This document shows positions 1-8,463 of a stretch of DNA of 64,000 nt, piece by piece; positions within the stretch are counted from its first letter, which is position 1, and every line of letters starts with the position of its first letter. The notes beneath the pieces are model-generated. The model saw only the letters and a program-made list of their open reading frames with translations, ran no database searches and was not told the DNA's origin. Location: positions 1 to 64,000 of the forward strand of contig NZ_JAAXPG010000008.1 in NCBI RefSeq assembly GCF_012396365.1. Direction: 5' to 3'. The DNA is from Nocardiopsis alborubida. GTDB taxonomy: Bacteria > Actinomycetota > Actinomycetes > Streptosporangiales > Streptosporangiaceae. A program made the translations under genes and the position numbers.

Positions 1-268
1 CACGCGTACAGCAAGCGTTGACCGCCCTCCCGGAGTCGCTCCCGCCCTTGATGCCCCCGCAGCAGAGACCCGCCACCCCCGAACCCCGACCGCTGACCGC
101 CCTTGACGGCCCTCCCGCACCACTACGCGGCAGCTGACGCCGCCGCCTCCGGCCGAAGTCAGCAGTCAGCAGGCTGAACGTCGAAAGGAAGCAGGAACGC
201 CCCCTGCCGTTCAGCCCGCTCAGACCCTCTCCTCAGTCCGCTCAGACCCTCACCTCAAGCCCCGCTGC

Positions 269-1597
269 TCAGCCCTCGCCCAGCCACAGGTCCGGGCCGA
301 ACACCTCGTAGCGGATGCGGCGGGCGGGAACCCCGGCGGCGAGCAGCTGTGCGCGCACGCCGCGCATGAACGGCAGCGGCCCGCACAGGTAGACCTCGGC
401 TCCCTCGGGCAGGTCCACCCCGTCCAGGTCCATCAGCCCCCGAAGGGTGCCACCGTCACCCCCGCCGCCATCCACGCCACCACCAGCACCGCCATCACCC
501 TCCACCCCATCACCCTCCACCCCATCACCCTCCACCCCATCACCCTTCGCCCCATCACCCTTCGCCCTATCGCCCTCCACCCCATCGCCCCCATCCACAC
601 CGTTCTCGTACCAGGTCCGGGCGCTCGCGCCGGGCAGCGCATCGACCAGGGCGGCGGTCTCCCCGCGGTGGGCGTGCTCCCCCGGGCTGCGGTCGGCGTG
701 CAGGACCAGGACCCTGCGGTCGCTGCCCTGCTCGGCGAGCCGGTTCAGCATGGCCACCATCGGCGTGCAGCCGATCCCGGCCGAGACCAGCACGAGGGGG
801 TGCCCGCCATCGGACAGGGTCACGTCACCCGCCGGGGTGGAGACCATGAGGACGTCGCCCGGGACGACGGTGTCGTGCAGCAGGGTGGACACCTCCCCCG
901 CCGGATCGGCCCCGACGGCGCGCAGGCGCTTGACGGTGATGCGGCGGCACCCGCCGTCCCCGCCGGTCAGGGAGTACTGGCGGGCCTGGCGGACGCCGTC
1001 GGGCATGCGCGTGCGGACGCTGACGTACTGGCCGGGCAGGAAGTCGGGGAGCGGGGCGCCGTCCTCGGGTTCGAGGGTGAGGGAGGCGGTGTCGGGGGTC
1101 TCCTGGCGGCGCCGTGTGACCCGCCAGGGACGCCAGGCCCCGCGCCCGGTGTGCCCGCGCTCGGCGTACAGGCGGGCCTCCAGGGCGATCAGGGCTCCGG
1201 CCATGAGCCAGTAGACCTCGTCCCAGGCCCTGACGACGCCGGGGGTGGCCGCGTCCCCGAGGGTGTGGGCGATGGCGTCGAAGAGGTACTTGTGCACGAT
1301 GACGTACTGGTCCTCGGTGACCCCGAGGGAGACGTGCTTGTGGGCGATGCGGGTGAGGAGGGCGTCGGGGCGCTCCTCCGGGTGCTCCAGGAGGAGGGTG
1401 GCGAAGGAGGCGATCGATCCGGCCAGGGCTCTGCGCTGCCCGCCCGAGGCCTGGTTGCCCCGGTTGAACAGGCCGTCGAGGAGTTCGGGGCGTTCGCCGA
1501 GCATCGTGTCGTAGAAGCGGGCGGTGATGGCGTCCAGGGCTCCGGCCACGGCGGGGAGCGTGGCCCGGACGGTGGCGGCGGACTCTGCGGAGAGCAT
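269..1597 (-). CDS. hmp: Flavohaemoprotein (nitric oxide dioxygenase)
   Basis: Converts NO to nitrate with O2 and NAD(P)H in the cytoplasm. The globin domain spans about residues 1-140 and has the expected Tyr29 (B10), Gln54 (E7) and proximal His88 in a KHVS motif. The FAD-binding domain (about 155-260) has RQYSLTG, and the NAD domain has GIGCTPM and a terminal YLCGPLPFM. At 442 residues it is about 40 longer than usual, because a Gly/Asp-rich run of five-residue repeats (about 334-385) sits in the NAD domain. The ATG start at 1597 has GTGAGG upstream. An NsrR-type palindrome lies 37 bases before it and nsrR is the next gene upstream, so NO-responsive control is likely. Confidence 0.93.
   Translation of the reverse strand: MLSAESAATVRATLPAVAGALDAITARFYDTMLGERPELLDGLFNRGNQASGGQRRALAGSIASFATLLLEHPEERPDALLTRIAHKHVSLGVTEDQYVIVHKYLFDAIAHTLGDAATPGVVRAWDEVYWLMAGALIALEARLYAERGHTGRGAWRPWRVTRRRQETPDTASLTLEPEDGAPLPDFLPGQYVSVRTRMPDGVRQARQYSLTGGDGGCRRITVKRLRAVGADPAGEVSTLLHDTVVPGDVLMVSTPAGDVTLSDGGHPLVLVSAGIGCTPMVAMLNRLAEQGSDRRVLVLHADRSPGEHAHRGETAALVDALPGASARTWYENGVDGGDGVEGDRAKGDGAKGDGVEGDGVEGDGVEGDGGAGGGVDGGGGDGGTLRGLMDLDGVDLPEGAEVYLCGPLPFMRGVRAQLLAAGVPARRIRYEVFGPDLWLGEG
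493..597. repeat. Seven 15-bp tandem repeats inside hmp
   Basis: Seven consecutive 15-base units, the first three identical (CATCACCCTCCACCC on the + strand), the next two sharing one variant, and the last two diverged. Read on the minus strand they encode the five-residue period GDGVE or GDGAK within the NAD-binding part of the flavohaemoprotein. Because the unit is a multiple of three, gain or loss of copies keeps the frame. Confidence 0.9.
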
Positions 1598-1633
1598 GCG
1601 ACCTCACTTCGGAGAGGGTGTCTCGGAACAGAA

Positions 1634-1656
1634 AATTGGTATCTCAAATGCATATT
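1634..1656. promoter_or_regulatory. Putative NsrR operator upstream of hmp
   Basis: An 11-1-11 imperfect inverted repeat, AT-rich in a GC-rich genome. Read on the minus strand it is AATATGCATTT, one centre base, AGATACCAATT. Seven of 11 arm positions pair. The ATGCATTT half closely resembles the published NsrR consensus (AAGATGCATTT-N-AAATGCATCTT). It sits 37 bases upstream of the hmp start, and an NsrR-like repressor is encoded next door. Confidence 0.7.
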
Positions 1657-1744
1657 AAATCCGCCTCCGCGGCCCCCTCCTCCGGGGTCGCTCCCGCTCC
1701 GAGGGGGCAGGTGGGAACGGGTGGACGCGGAAGTACCGGAGGAC

Positions 1745-1821
1745 CGGCGGGCTGGCGGGCTGGCGGGCTCGCGAACTGGCGAAGCGGCGGGCTGGCGGGC
1801 TGGCGGGCTGGCGGGCTGGCG
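1745..1821. repeat. Short tandem GGCTGGCG repeats between nsrR and hmp
   Basis: Two runs of the 8-base unit GGCTGGCG, three and four copies, separated by a diverged stretch, in the 305-base gap between nsrR and hmp. I see no open frame that would explain it. It lies between the 3' end of nsrR and the NsrR-type operator. Confidence 0.75.
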
Positions 1822-1902
1822 AACCGGTGAAGGGGGCCGGCCCCCCGGCGAAGCCCGGCCGTGCGCCCGTGGGCGGACGGCGGCGGAGCACCGCCGCGGG
1901 CC

Positions 1903-2334
1903 CTACGGACGCAGCAGGGTCAGCGCGTCGCGCGTGGGCGGGGACACCAGGGACTCCACGGTGACGCCGTCGAGCGAGGTGTAGAACGCCTCGTGCGCCT
2001 CGCGCAGGGCGCCGCGCAGTCGGCAGACGGCGCGCAGCGGGCAGGGCGGGTCGTCCTCGCACCCCGCGAGCTCCCCCGCGCCCTCCAGTTCGCGCACGAT
2101 CGACCCGACCGAGGCCCGCCGCCCGCTCTCGGTCAGGAGCAGTCCGCCGTTGCGGCCGCGCCGCGCCTCCACCAGCCCCATGTCGGACAGCCGCGCCACG
2201 GCCTTGGCCATGTGCGTGTAGGGCACGGCGAGCATCGCGGCGGCGGTCCTGGTGGTGAGGAGTTCGCCCTCCTCCGCGACCGCGAGCCGCATGACCAGGC
2301 GCAGGGAGACGTCGGTGAAAGCGGTCAGGCGCAT
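1903..2334 (-). CDS. nsrR: Rrf2-family NO-sensing repressor NsrR
   Basis: A 143-residue Rrf2-family regulator with an N-terminal winged helix-turn-helix (about 1-75, with the RGRNGGLLLTESG wing). A cysteine cluster Cys92-X5-Cys98-X5-Cys104 has the spacing that binds the [4Fe-4S] cluster in Streptomyces NsrR. NO destroys the cluster and relieves repression of hmp. The gene lies directly upstream of hmp on the same strand, and the matching operator precedes hmp. Only 27 bases separate it from the upstream exporter gene, so it may be partly co-transcribed with that gene. No strong ribosome-binding site is visible before the ATG. Confidence 0.88.
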   Translation of the reverse strand: MRLTAFTDVSLRLVMRLAVAEEGELLTTRTAAAMLAVPYTHMAKAVARLSDMGLVEARRGRNGGLLLTESGRRASVGSIVRELEGAGELAGCEDDPPCPLRAVCRLRGALREAHEAFYTSLDGVTVESLVSPPTRDALTLLRP

Positions 2335-2361
2335 GTGTTCAACGTAGGCGACCGGCCCCGG

Positions 2362-3972
2362 TCACCGCTCCCCCCGGCCTGGGGCGGGAGCGGCCCCAGC
2401 GGAGGGGCCGCCGTCCTCGGCGTCCAGGGGCTGGTGGCGCCCGGTCTCGCGCGGCATCCAGATCAGGATCACGACCAGCCCGACCACCCCGAAGCACAGC
2501 GACACCGTCGCCGCCGTGTGCAGCCCGGACATGAACGCCTCCTTGGCGGGGCCCACCAGGACCCGCCCCTGTTCCCCCAGGCTCCGGGCCAGGGCCAGGG
2601 TGCCCTCGATCGACTCCCCCGCCGGACGCAGCTGCTCGTCCGCCACGTCCGCCGAGCCCCCGTCGGCGAGCTCCTCCAGGGCGGGGGTGATCCCCGCCCG
2701 GTACCGGAAGGAGATGACCGCGCCCAGGATCGCGACGCCCATCGCCGTGGCCACCTGCCGGACCGTGTTCTGCACGGCGGAGGCGGCACCGGCCCTGCCG
2801 GGCGGCACCGACGACATGATCGCGTCGGTGGCGGGGGTCAGGACCACCGCCATCGCACCGGCCTGGAGGAAGAAGAACCCGACGATCAGCGGCAGCGGTG
2901 TGTCCGGTTCGAGCCGGGTGAAGAACAGGAAGCTGGAGCACACGCCCAGCACGCCGACCGCCGCGACCACGCGCGGCCCCGCCCAGCGCACGAGCGTCGG
3001 GCTGAGCGGCGCCATGATCATCTGCCCCAGCGCCGCGGGCAGCACCAGCAGACCCGCGATGAACGGGGAGAACTCACGGACGCTCTGCCAGTAGAAGCTC
3101 AGGAAGAAGATGATCCCGGACATGCTGAAGAACAGCACCATGATGGTGGCCACGGAGACGCTGAACCGCGGGTCCCGGAAGAAGCGCACGTCCAGGGAGG
3201 GGTTGGGCGCGCGCGACTCGTGCACCAGGAAGAGCACCAGCACCACCACGCCGCCGACGAGCGCGCCGTACACGTCCCAGTCCGCCAGGGAGGCCCGCTC
3301 TCCCGCGGTGATGATGCCGTAGATGAGCAGCACCAGGCCGGGGACGGACAGCAGCACGCCCAGCACGTCCAGCCTGCCGGGGTCGGCGTCGCGCGACTCG
3401 GGGATCAGGAAGAACACCAGCGCCAGGCCCAGAGCCACGAAGGGCACGTTGACGAGGAAGATCGATCCCCACCAGAAGTTCTCCAGCAGCAGCCCGCCCG
3501 CCGAGGGGCCGATGGCCATCGCCAGCCCGACCGCGCCCGCCCAGATCCCGATGGCGCGTGCGCGCTGCTCGGGCGGGAAGACGTTCGCGATGATCGACAG
3601 GGTCTGCGGCGTCACCATGGAGGCGCCGAACCCCATGACCGCGCGGGCCAGGACGAGTTGTTCGGGGGTCTGGGAGTAGGCCGACAGCGCCGAGGCCGTG
3701 CCGAACACCGTCAGCCCCACCACGATCATGCGTCGGCGCCCCCAGCGGTCGCCGAGCACGCCGAAGGTGAACAGCAGGCCCGCGAAGACCAGCGTGTAGG
3801 AGTTGATCGCCCAGGCCAGCTGCGACTGGCTGGCTCCCAGGCCCAGCTCGGGGTCGGACAGCACACGCAGCGCCACGTTGAGGATCGTGTTGTCGGCCAC
3901 GATCACCAGCAGGCAGATGATCAGTACCGCCAGCCCGCCCCACCTGCGCCGGTACGCCGTCTGCGCGTCCAC
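2362..3972 (-). CDS. DHA2-family MFS multidrug exporter
   Basis: A 536-residue, roughly 14-helix major facilitator of the EmrB/QacA (DHA2) type. The motif-A loop GDRWGRRR follows TM2, and the antiporter-type motif C (GPSAGG) lies in TM5. It probably exports a toxic organic compound using the proton gradient. I chose the GTG at 3972 because GGAGG sits six bases before it and the first helix follows about 12 residues later. The frame is open to an ATG at 4095, but those 41 extra residues are Arg-rich and unlike the family. The substrate cannot be told from sequence. The next gene downstream is nsrR, which raises the possibility of a link to nitrosative stress. Confidence 0.85.
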   Translation of the reverse strand: MDAQTAYRRRWGGLAVLIICLLVIVADNTILNVALRVLSDPELGLGASQSQLAWAINSYTLVFAGLLFTFGVLGDRWGRRRMIVVGLTVFGTASALSAYSQTPEQLVLARAVMGFGASMVTPQTLSIIANVFPPEQRARAIGIWAGAVGLAMAIGPSAGGLLLENFWWGSIFLVNVPFVALGLALVFFLIPESRDADPGRLDVLGVLLSVPGLVLLIYGIITAGERASLADWDVYGALVGGVVVLVLFLVHESRAPNPSLDVRFFRDPRFSVSVATIMVLFFSMSGIIFFLSFYWQSVREFSPFIAGLLVLPAALGQMIMAPLSPTLVRWAGPRVVAAVGVLGVCSSFLFFTRLEPDTPLPLIVGFFFLQAGAMAVVLTPATDAIMSSVPPGRAGAASAVQNTVRQVATAMGVAILGAVISFRYRAGITPALEELADGGSADVADEQLRPAGESIEGTLALARSLGEQGRVLVGPAKEAFMSGLHTAATVSLCFGVVGLVVILIWMPRETGRHQPLDAEDGGPSAGAAPAPGRGER

Positions 3973-4445
3973 CAGCCACCTCCACCGCCGAGACCCCCAC
4001 CGAAACTTCCGCCGATCGGACCGTACCCGCGAACCGCGCCGCCCGCGCGCTTCGGGGTGCCGCGAACGGTGTGTTGGCCGTGTCCGGGCGGCCACGGCCG
4101 GAAGGCACCGGCGCCTCCGGGCCGGCCCCGGCGGAAAAGGCCTGGCCGCTGCCGGGTCGGTCCCGCTGGAGGATCACGAGCCGGTCCCGGCGGGAAACAT
4201 CCGACCGTCCGACCGGGTTGTCACCGGTGCGGAGAGACGCGGTGCGGGCATGCGATGATGCTTGCGTGCGGTGGCCGCGCCCGGTCGTCCGCAGACGCCG
4301 GTCCCCGTCTCCTCCGCACCCGCCCGGTCCCCCGCGGACCGCCCGCGGCCCCCTCGGCCGCCCCCGCGCGCGAGCGCGACAACACCATTCGTCCACACGT
4401 CCGGAGACACCCGCGAGGTGCTTCGAGACAACGGAGGGATAACGC
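3973..4445. other. Intergenic promoter region between exporter and panB
   Basis: A 473-base divergent gap that must hold the promoters of the exporter (minus) and panB (plus). The only element I can place firmly is the panB ribosome-binding site GGAGGG at 4433-4438. Open frames here have the biased composition of shadow frames, and I see no credible gene. Confidence 0.5.
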
Positions 4446-5315
4446 ATGAGCACCACAGACAAGCCCCTCGCCCCGACCGGGGCGCCGACAGGAAACGCCC
4501 TGTACGGCGGGGTCACCAGCCGACGCGTCACCATCCGCGACCTGGCCGCCGCCAAGGGGCGCGGCGAGCGCTGGCCGATGCTGACCGCCTACGACGCGCT
4601 CACCGCGCGGGTCTTCGACGAGGCCGGGATCCCGGTCCTGCTGGTCGGCGACTCGGCGGCCAACGTCGTCTACGGCTACGACACCACCGTCCCGGTGACG
4701 GTGGACGAACTGCTCCCGCTGACCGCGGCGGTCTCCCGCTCCACCCGGCGGGCGCTCGTCGTGGCCGACCTGCCGTTCGGCTCCTACCAGGCCTCTCCCC
4801 AGCAGGCTCTGGAGGCGGCCTCGCGGTTCATGAAGGAGGGCGGAGCCCAGGCGGTGAAGCTGGAGGGCGGCCACGCGGTGGCCCCCCAGGTGGAGCTGCT
4901 GGTCTCGGCGGGTGTGCCGGTGATGGCGCACCTGGGCCTGACCCCCCAGTCGGTGAACACCCTGGGCGGCTACCGGGTGCAGGGCCGCGGCGAGGCCGCG
5001 GCCGGTCTGCTCAAGGACGCCAAGGAGATGGAGCGCGCGGGCGCGTTCGCGGTCGTGCTGGAGTGCGTGCCGGCCGAGCTGGCCGCGCAGGTGACCGAGC
5101 AGCTGTCCGTCCCGACCGTGGGCATCGGCGCCGGTCCGTCCACGGACGCCCAGGTGCTGGTGTGGCAGGACATGGCCGGACTGAGCCCGAAGGTGGCCAA
5201 GTTCGTCAAGACCTACGCCAATCTGCACGAGACCCTGCGCGAGGCGGCCTCCGCCTACGCCGACGAGGTCGTCAACGGGGCGTTCCCCGAGGAGCGCCAC
5301 TCCTACGCCGGCTGA
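4446..5315 (+). CDS. panB: Ketopantoate hydroxymethyltransferase
   Basis: Transfers a hydroxymethyl group from methylenetetrahydrofolate to 2-oxoisovalerate, the first committed step to pantothenate and coenzyme A, in the cytoplasm. The 289-residue protein is a normal-length TIM barrel with the family stretch [17 protein letters not shown] (45-61). Candidate metal ligands are Asp69 (VGDS), Asp108 (VADLP) and Glu140 (KLEGG), with catalytic Glu206 in LECVP. Start choice is firm because GGAGGG lies seven bases upstream. No other pantothenate gene is adjacent. A strong hairpin follows, so it is probably transcribed alone. Confidence 0.96.
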   Translation: MSTTDKPLAPTGAPTGNALYGGVTSRRVTIRDLAAAKGRGERWPMLTAYDALTARVFDEAGIPVLLVGDSAANVVYGYDTTVPVTVDELLPLTAAVSRSTRRALVVADLPFGSYQASPQQALEAASRFMKEGGAQAVKLEGGHAVAPQVELLVSAGVPVMAHLGLTPQSVNTLGGYRVQGRGEAAAGLLKDAKEMERAGAFAVVLECVPAELAAQVTEQLSVPTVGIGAGPSTDAQVLVWQDMAGLSPKVAKFVKTYANLHETLREAASAYADEVVNGAFPEERHSYAG

Positions 5316-5354
5316 GGGGCGGGGTGGCCTCGCCCCTCTCCGGACACCGGTGAG

Positions 5355-5388
5355 CACCGCCGGTCGGGGTCCGCCCCGGCCGGCGGTG
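5355..5388. terminator. Hairpin after panB
   Basis: CACCGCCGG then CGGGG form a stem with CCCCG then CCGGCGGTG around a four-base loop, 40 bases after the panB stop. No T-tract follows, as is common for actinobacterial terminators. Confidence 0.6.
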
Positions 5389-5535
5389 TGGTGTCGGGGC
5401 CCGGCGGTGCACGGGTCGGACGCGGTACCGCGCGGCGGTCTGTGAGCCGGGCAACAGGCCGAACCGTACTCGGGAGTAGAGTCGCACCGTACCCAGCGCC
5501 GACGGGCCGGGGGTCCGGCCCTCCCGGGAGGACAG

Positions 5536-6576
5536 ATGCGCGTCTCGATGCCGCTCCAGTACGCGGGCGACCCCAAGGCCTCCGTCGACCAGGTGGTCGA
5601 ACTGGAGAAGGCCGGTCTCGACACCGTGTGGGTCGCCGAGGCCTACGGGTTCGACAGCCCCACCCTGATGGGCTACATCGCCGCCCGCACCGAGACCGTG
5701 GCGATCGGTTCGGCCATCCTGCCGCTGTACACCCGCACCCCCACGCTCATCGCGATGACCGCCGCCGGGCTGGACGACCTGTCCGGCGGACGGGCCATCC
5801 TCGGCCTGGGAGCCAGCGGACCGCAGGTCATCGAGGGCTTCCACGGCGTCCCCTACGTCAAGCCGCTCGCCCGCACCCGCGAGACCATCGAGATCTGCCG
5901 CAGGGTCTGGGCGCGCGAGGACCGCCTCACCCACGACGGCACCGTCTTCCAGCTGCCGCTGCCCCCGGAGCGGGGAACCGGCCTCGGCAGGCCGCTCAAG
6001 ATCATCAACCACCCCGTGCGCTCCGAGATCCCCGTCTACGTGGCCTCCCTGGGCGTGAAGAACGTGGCGCTGACCGCCGAGATCGCCGACGGCTGGCTCC
6101 CGCACCTGTTCATCCCCGAGAAGGCCGACAGGGTGTGGGGCCAGGCGCTGGCCGAGGGGAAGGCCAGGCGCGACCCGTCCCTGGGCGAGCTGGAGGTCTC
6201 CGCGGGCGGCCTGCTCGCCATCGGCGAGGGCGAGGACACCAAGAGGCTGCTGGACCTCGTGCGGCCGATGATCGCCCTCTACGTCGGCGGCATGGGCGCC
6301 AAGGGAAAGAACTTCTACAACACCGTCGCCCGCCGCTACGGCTACGAGGAGGCCGCGGAGAGGATCCAGGACCTGTACCTGGAGGGGAGGAGGGACGAGG
6401 CCGCGGCCGCCGTGCCCGAGGAGTTCGTGGAGCTGACCAACATGGTCGGCCCGGAGTCCTACGTGCGCGAGCGCGTGGAGGCCTTCCGCGCCGCCGGGGT
6501 GACCCAGCTCAACGTGACCCCCGTGGGCGAGGACCCGGCCGCGCTGGTCGGCAAGGTCAAGGAATGGGTGTCCTGA
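5536..6576 (+). CDS. LLM-class F420-dependent oxidoreductase
   Basis: A 346-residue luciferase-like TIM-barrel flavin/F420 enzyme, most like the actinobacterial F420-dependent LLM subfamily of Mycobacterium Rv3520c. Family markers include WVAEAYGFDSPTLMGY near residue 35, the SGGRAILGLGASGPQV segment near 95-110, and EIADGWLPHLF near 195. It would use reduced F420 to act on an unknown organic substrate. GGAGG lies upstream of the ATG. F420:NADP reductase is encoded at 9197, which could supply the reduced cofactor. It is monocistronic by layout, bounded by hairpins on both sides. Confidence 0.85.
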   Translation: MRVSMPLQYAGDPKASVDQVVELEKAGLDTVWVAEAYGFDSPTLMGYIAARTETVAIGSAILPLYTRTPTLIAMTAAGLDDLSGGRAILGLGASGPQVIEGFHGVPYVKPLARTRETIEICRRVWAREDRLTHDGTVFQLPLPPERGTGLGRPLKIINHPVRSEIPVYVASLGVKNVALTAEIADGWLPHLFIPEKADRVWGQALAEGKARRDPSLGELEVSAGGLLAIGEGEDTKRLLDLVRPMIALYVGGMGAKGKNFYNTVARRYGYEEAAERIQDLYLEGRRDEAAAAVPEEFVELTNMVGPESYVRERVEAFRAAGVTQLNVTPVGEDPAALVGKVKEWVS

Positions 6577-6593
6577 CGCCTCCTCCCGGGATC

Positions 6594-6637
6594 CGGCGGC
6601 GGCCCCGCACCCGGGACGGGGTGCGGGGCCGCCGCCG
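6594..6637. terminator. Perfect 19-bp hairpin after the LLM oxidoreductase
   Basis: Two perfectly complementary 19-base arms (6594-6612 and 6619-6637) with the six-base loop GGGACG, starting 18 bases after the stop codon. One of the strongest terminator-like structures in the window. Confidence 0.8.
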
Positions 6638-7211
6638 TTCGCCCGAGCATCCCGACCCCTCAGAGTCACGAAGAACCACAGGAACACACGCGACAACCCG
6701 CGTTCCCACATCGCCTTCCGGGAGCGCCGGTGACGGGAAAGAGGAGACAGGGGAACGCAGAACCAGGTGGATGACGCCCAGGACCCAGCCTTCCCCCCGC
6801 CCCCGCCGCGTGTGTTTCCCACTCCGCCCGGCCGAGGACGAACACCCGGGGTAACATCCCCGAATCAGCCGAACTCCTGTTCGTGATGCGCGCCACACAA
6901 GAAAACCCCGCTCCGATCCTCCCGTTCGAGGACTTTCACCCCGCACGAAGCCGTTCGCACCCCGCGGGCCGCCCTTCCCCCCAGGCCGGAAGCACGGCTT
7001 CCGCCGAGCCGTCACGAGCCGCGGCAAACAACCCACCACCGAACGAAAGCCGACAAGAAACGGCACCCGTCCGGTATTCGCCGTAGAAAAGATTCCTCGG
7101 CCGCCAAAGGGCCACCACACAGCCCATTCCTCACCCTCAGTGATCAATTAGCCCCGGGCAGTTTTGTTAACCTGCGTTAAGCAACGCGTCCCCCGACACC
7201 ACGGAGAAGGC
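6638..7211. other. Gene-poor, lower-GC region upstream of the secreted trio
   Basis: 574 bases with visibly lower GC than the flanks. Open frames of 60-200 codons on both strands are Arg/Pro/Gly-rich and match no family I know. The short inverted repeat TTAAC-CTGC-GTTAA at 7167-7180 lies 32 bases before the ATG of the next gene and may be an operator. The rest holds nothing I can name. Confidence 0.45.
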
Positions 7212-7757
7212 ATGACCTCACCGCACCGGCGGCCACGGGCCGCCGCCCTCGCCGCGGCGACCGCGGCCGCGGCCCTGGCCGCGACCGCCACGGCTTCACC
7301 CGCCGCCGCGAGCGGGCGGCACTGCATCAGCGACACCGGCACGGGCCAGGAGCGCTGCTTCGCCACCTTCGACGCGGCGATCGCGGCCGCGGAGAGGGAG
7401 ACCGGCCGGACCCTGGAGGAGCAGGAACGGGCCCTGGGCGGGGGCGGCGCCTCCCTCAGGGCGGCCAGCGCGGACGTCATCATCGGCACCTACTTCGAGC
7501 ACGAGGACTTCGGCGGAGCCACGTTCACCCTGTACGGCGACGGCCTGTGCACCGGAGGCGACGACACCGAGTTCTGGTTCACCTTCCCCGCCGACTGGCA
7601 GAACCTGGTCTCCTCCGCCCAGCCCTGGGCCACCTGCGCCCTGTGGCTGCACTCGGGTCCGGACGGGACCGGCGACCGCGACGGCCCCTACCGCGAGAAC
7701 ACCGCCTACGTGGGCGACCACATGAACGACCGCGCCGTCTCCACCACCCTGGGCTGA
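7212..7757 (+). CDS. Secreted beta/gamma-crystallin-like protein
   Basis: A 181-residue protein with a clear Sec signal peptide: basic MTSPHRRPR, an Ala-rich hydrophobic core, and probable cleavage near the Ala-Ala-Ala-Ser at about 33-36. The mature part starts with a Cys-containing segment and ends in a Greek-key-like stretch, YFEHEDFGGATFTLYG, followed by CALWLHSGPDGTG. This resembles the beta/gamma-crystallin fold of secreted actinobacterial proteins, including I36-type protease inhibitors. The ATG at 7212 has GGAGAAGG before it, which rules out an earlier in-frame start at 7164. It precedes two other secreted genes with a 45-base gap and may form an operon with them. Function is unknown. 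Confidence 0.75.
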   Translation: MTSPHRRPRAAALAAATAAAALAATATASPAAASGRHCISDTGTGQERCFATFDAAIAAAERETGRTLEEQERALGGGGASLRAASADVIIGTYFEHEDFGGATFTLYGDGLCTGGDDTEFWFTFPADWQNLVSSAQPWATCALWLHSGPDGTGDRDGPYRENTAYVGDHMNDRAVSTTLG

Positions 7758-7802
7758 CCCGGCCCCTGCCCCCTCCCTGCCCCCGCTCGAAGGGAAAACG
7801 AC

Positions 7803-8420
7803 ATGCGACGCACGTCCTCCGTGCTCTGCGCCGCCGCCGTCGCCGTGGCGGGCGCGGTCGCCGCGCCCCCGACCGCCGCACACGCCGACCACCAGGGCTC
7901 CCCCAGCGTGCGCGAACTGCTGGAGCTGTGCGGTGTGGAGACCGACGTCTGCGAGTTCCACCCCAGCGGCGAACCCGAACTCTTCGCCGCCCCCGGCCGT
8001 GTGGTGGGCTCGGAGGTGTTCAACTGCACCTCCGGCCGCCAGGACATGGCGGTGATCTGGTCCGACACCACCTCCCAGAGCAACAGCGTCGGCCTGACCC
8101 TGACCACCGAGGCCGGATTCGGCGAGGTCTTCTCGGTGTCCTACGAGCAGTCGTTCGAGCACACCTGGACCACCTCGCACACCGAGACGCAGACCACCTA
8201 CGTCAACACCGCCCCCGGCGAGGTGGGCTGGGTCGAGCGGCAGCCGCGGATGCAGCGCGTCCACGGCACCTACGAGCTGCACTTCCCCGACCGCGAGTGG
8301 GGCCACTACGTCTGGTACGCGCCCTTCACGGCGGAGGGGCCCGTCCCCGACTCCCCCGACGACGTCGTCACGCAGAACGTGCGCCCGATGACCGACGCCG
8401 AGCGGGCCGCGTGCCCGTGA
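7803..8420 (+). CDS. Secreted protein with aerolysin-like Ser/Thr-rich stretch, copy 1
   Basis: A 205-residue secreted protein with a signal peptide (MRRTSSVLCAAAVAVAG..., cleavage probably at AHA-DHQ near residue 29). Four Cys, at ELCG, DVCEF, FNCTS and AACP, are conserved in the downstream paralogue and could form two disulphides. Residues about 95-150 alternate polar Ser/Thr with hydrophobics (SVGLTLTTEAGFGEVF, SFEHTWTTSHTETQTT). A Pro-Gly turn and a HGTYELHF strand follow. This pattern resembles the membrane-inserting region of aerolysin/ETX-MTX2 beta-pore proteins. That is inference from pattern only. It lies 45 bases after the crystallin-like gene and 43 bases before its paralogue. Confidence 0.7.
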   Translation: MRRTSSVLCAAAVAVAGAVAAPPTAAHADHQGSPSVRELLELCGVETDVCEFHPSGEPELFAAPGRVVGSEVFNCTSGRQDMAVIWSDTTSQSNSVGLTLTTEAGFGEVFSVSYEQSFEHTWTTSHTETQTTYVNTAPGEVGWVERQPRMQRVHGTYELHFPDREWGHYVWYAPFTAEGPVPDSPDDVVTQNVRPMTDAERAACP

Positions 8421-8463
8421 CCCCCACCCCCACGAAAGCCCGACCCCCACGAAAGGCGGAGCG

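Noticed and set aside
493-597. Tandem repeats that could be mistaken for a CRISPR array
   Set aside because: Units are contiguous 15-mers without spacers and encode in-frame protein repeats inside hmp.
1745-1821. GGCTGGCG repeats as part of the NsrR operator
   Set aside because: The repeats are GC-rich and about 90 bases from the palindrome. They look like simple sequence expansion.
1861-4449. An 862-codon open frame on the plus strand opposite nsrR and the exporter
   Set aside because: Its translation is Arg/Gly/His-rich with no family resemblance, and the opposite strand carries clear genes. It is a high-GC shadow frame.
6883-7086. A 67-codon open frame in the gap before the secreted genes
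   Set aside because: No ribosome-binding site, biased composition and no recognisable motif.
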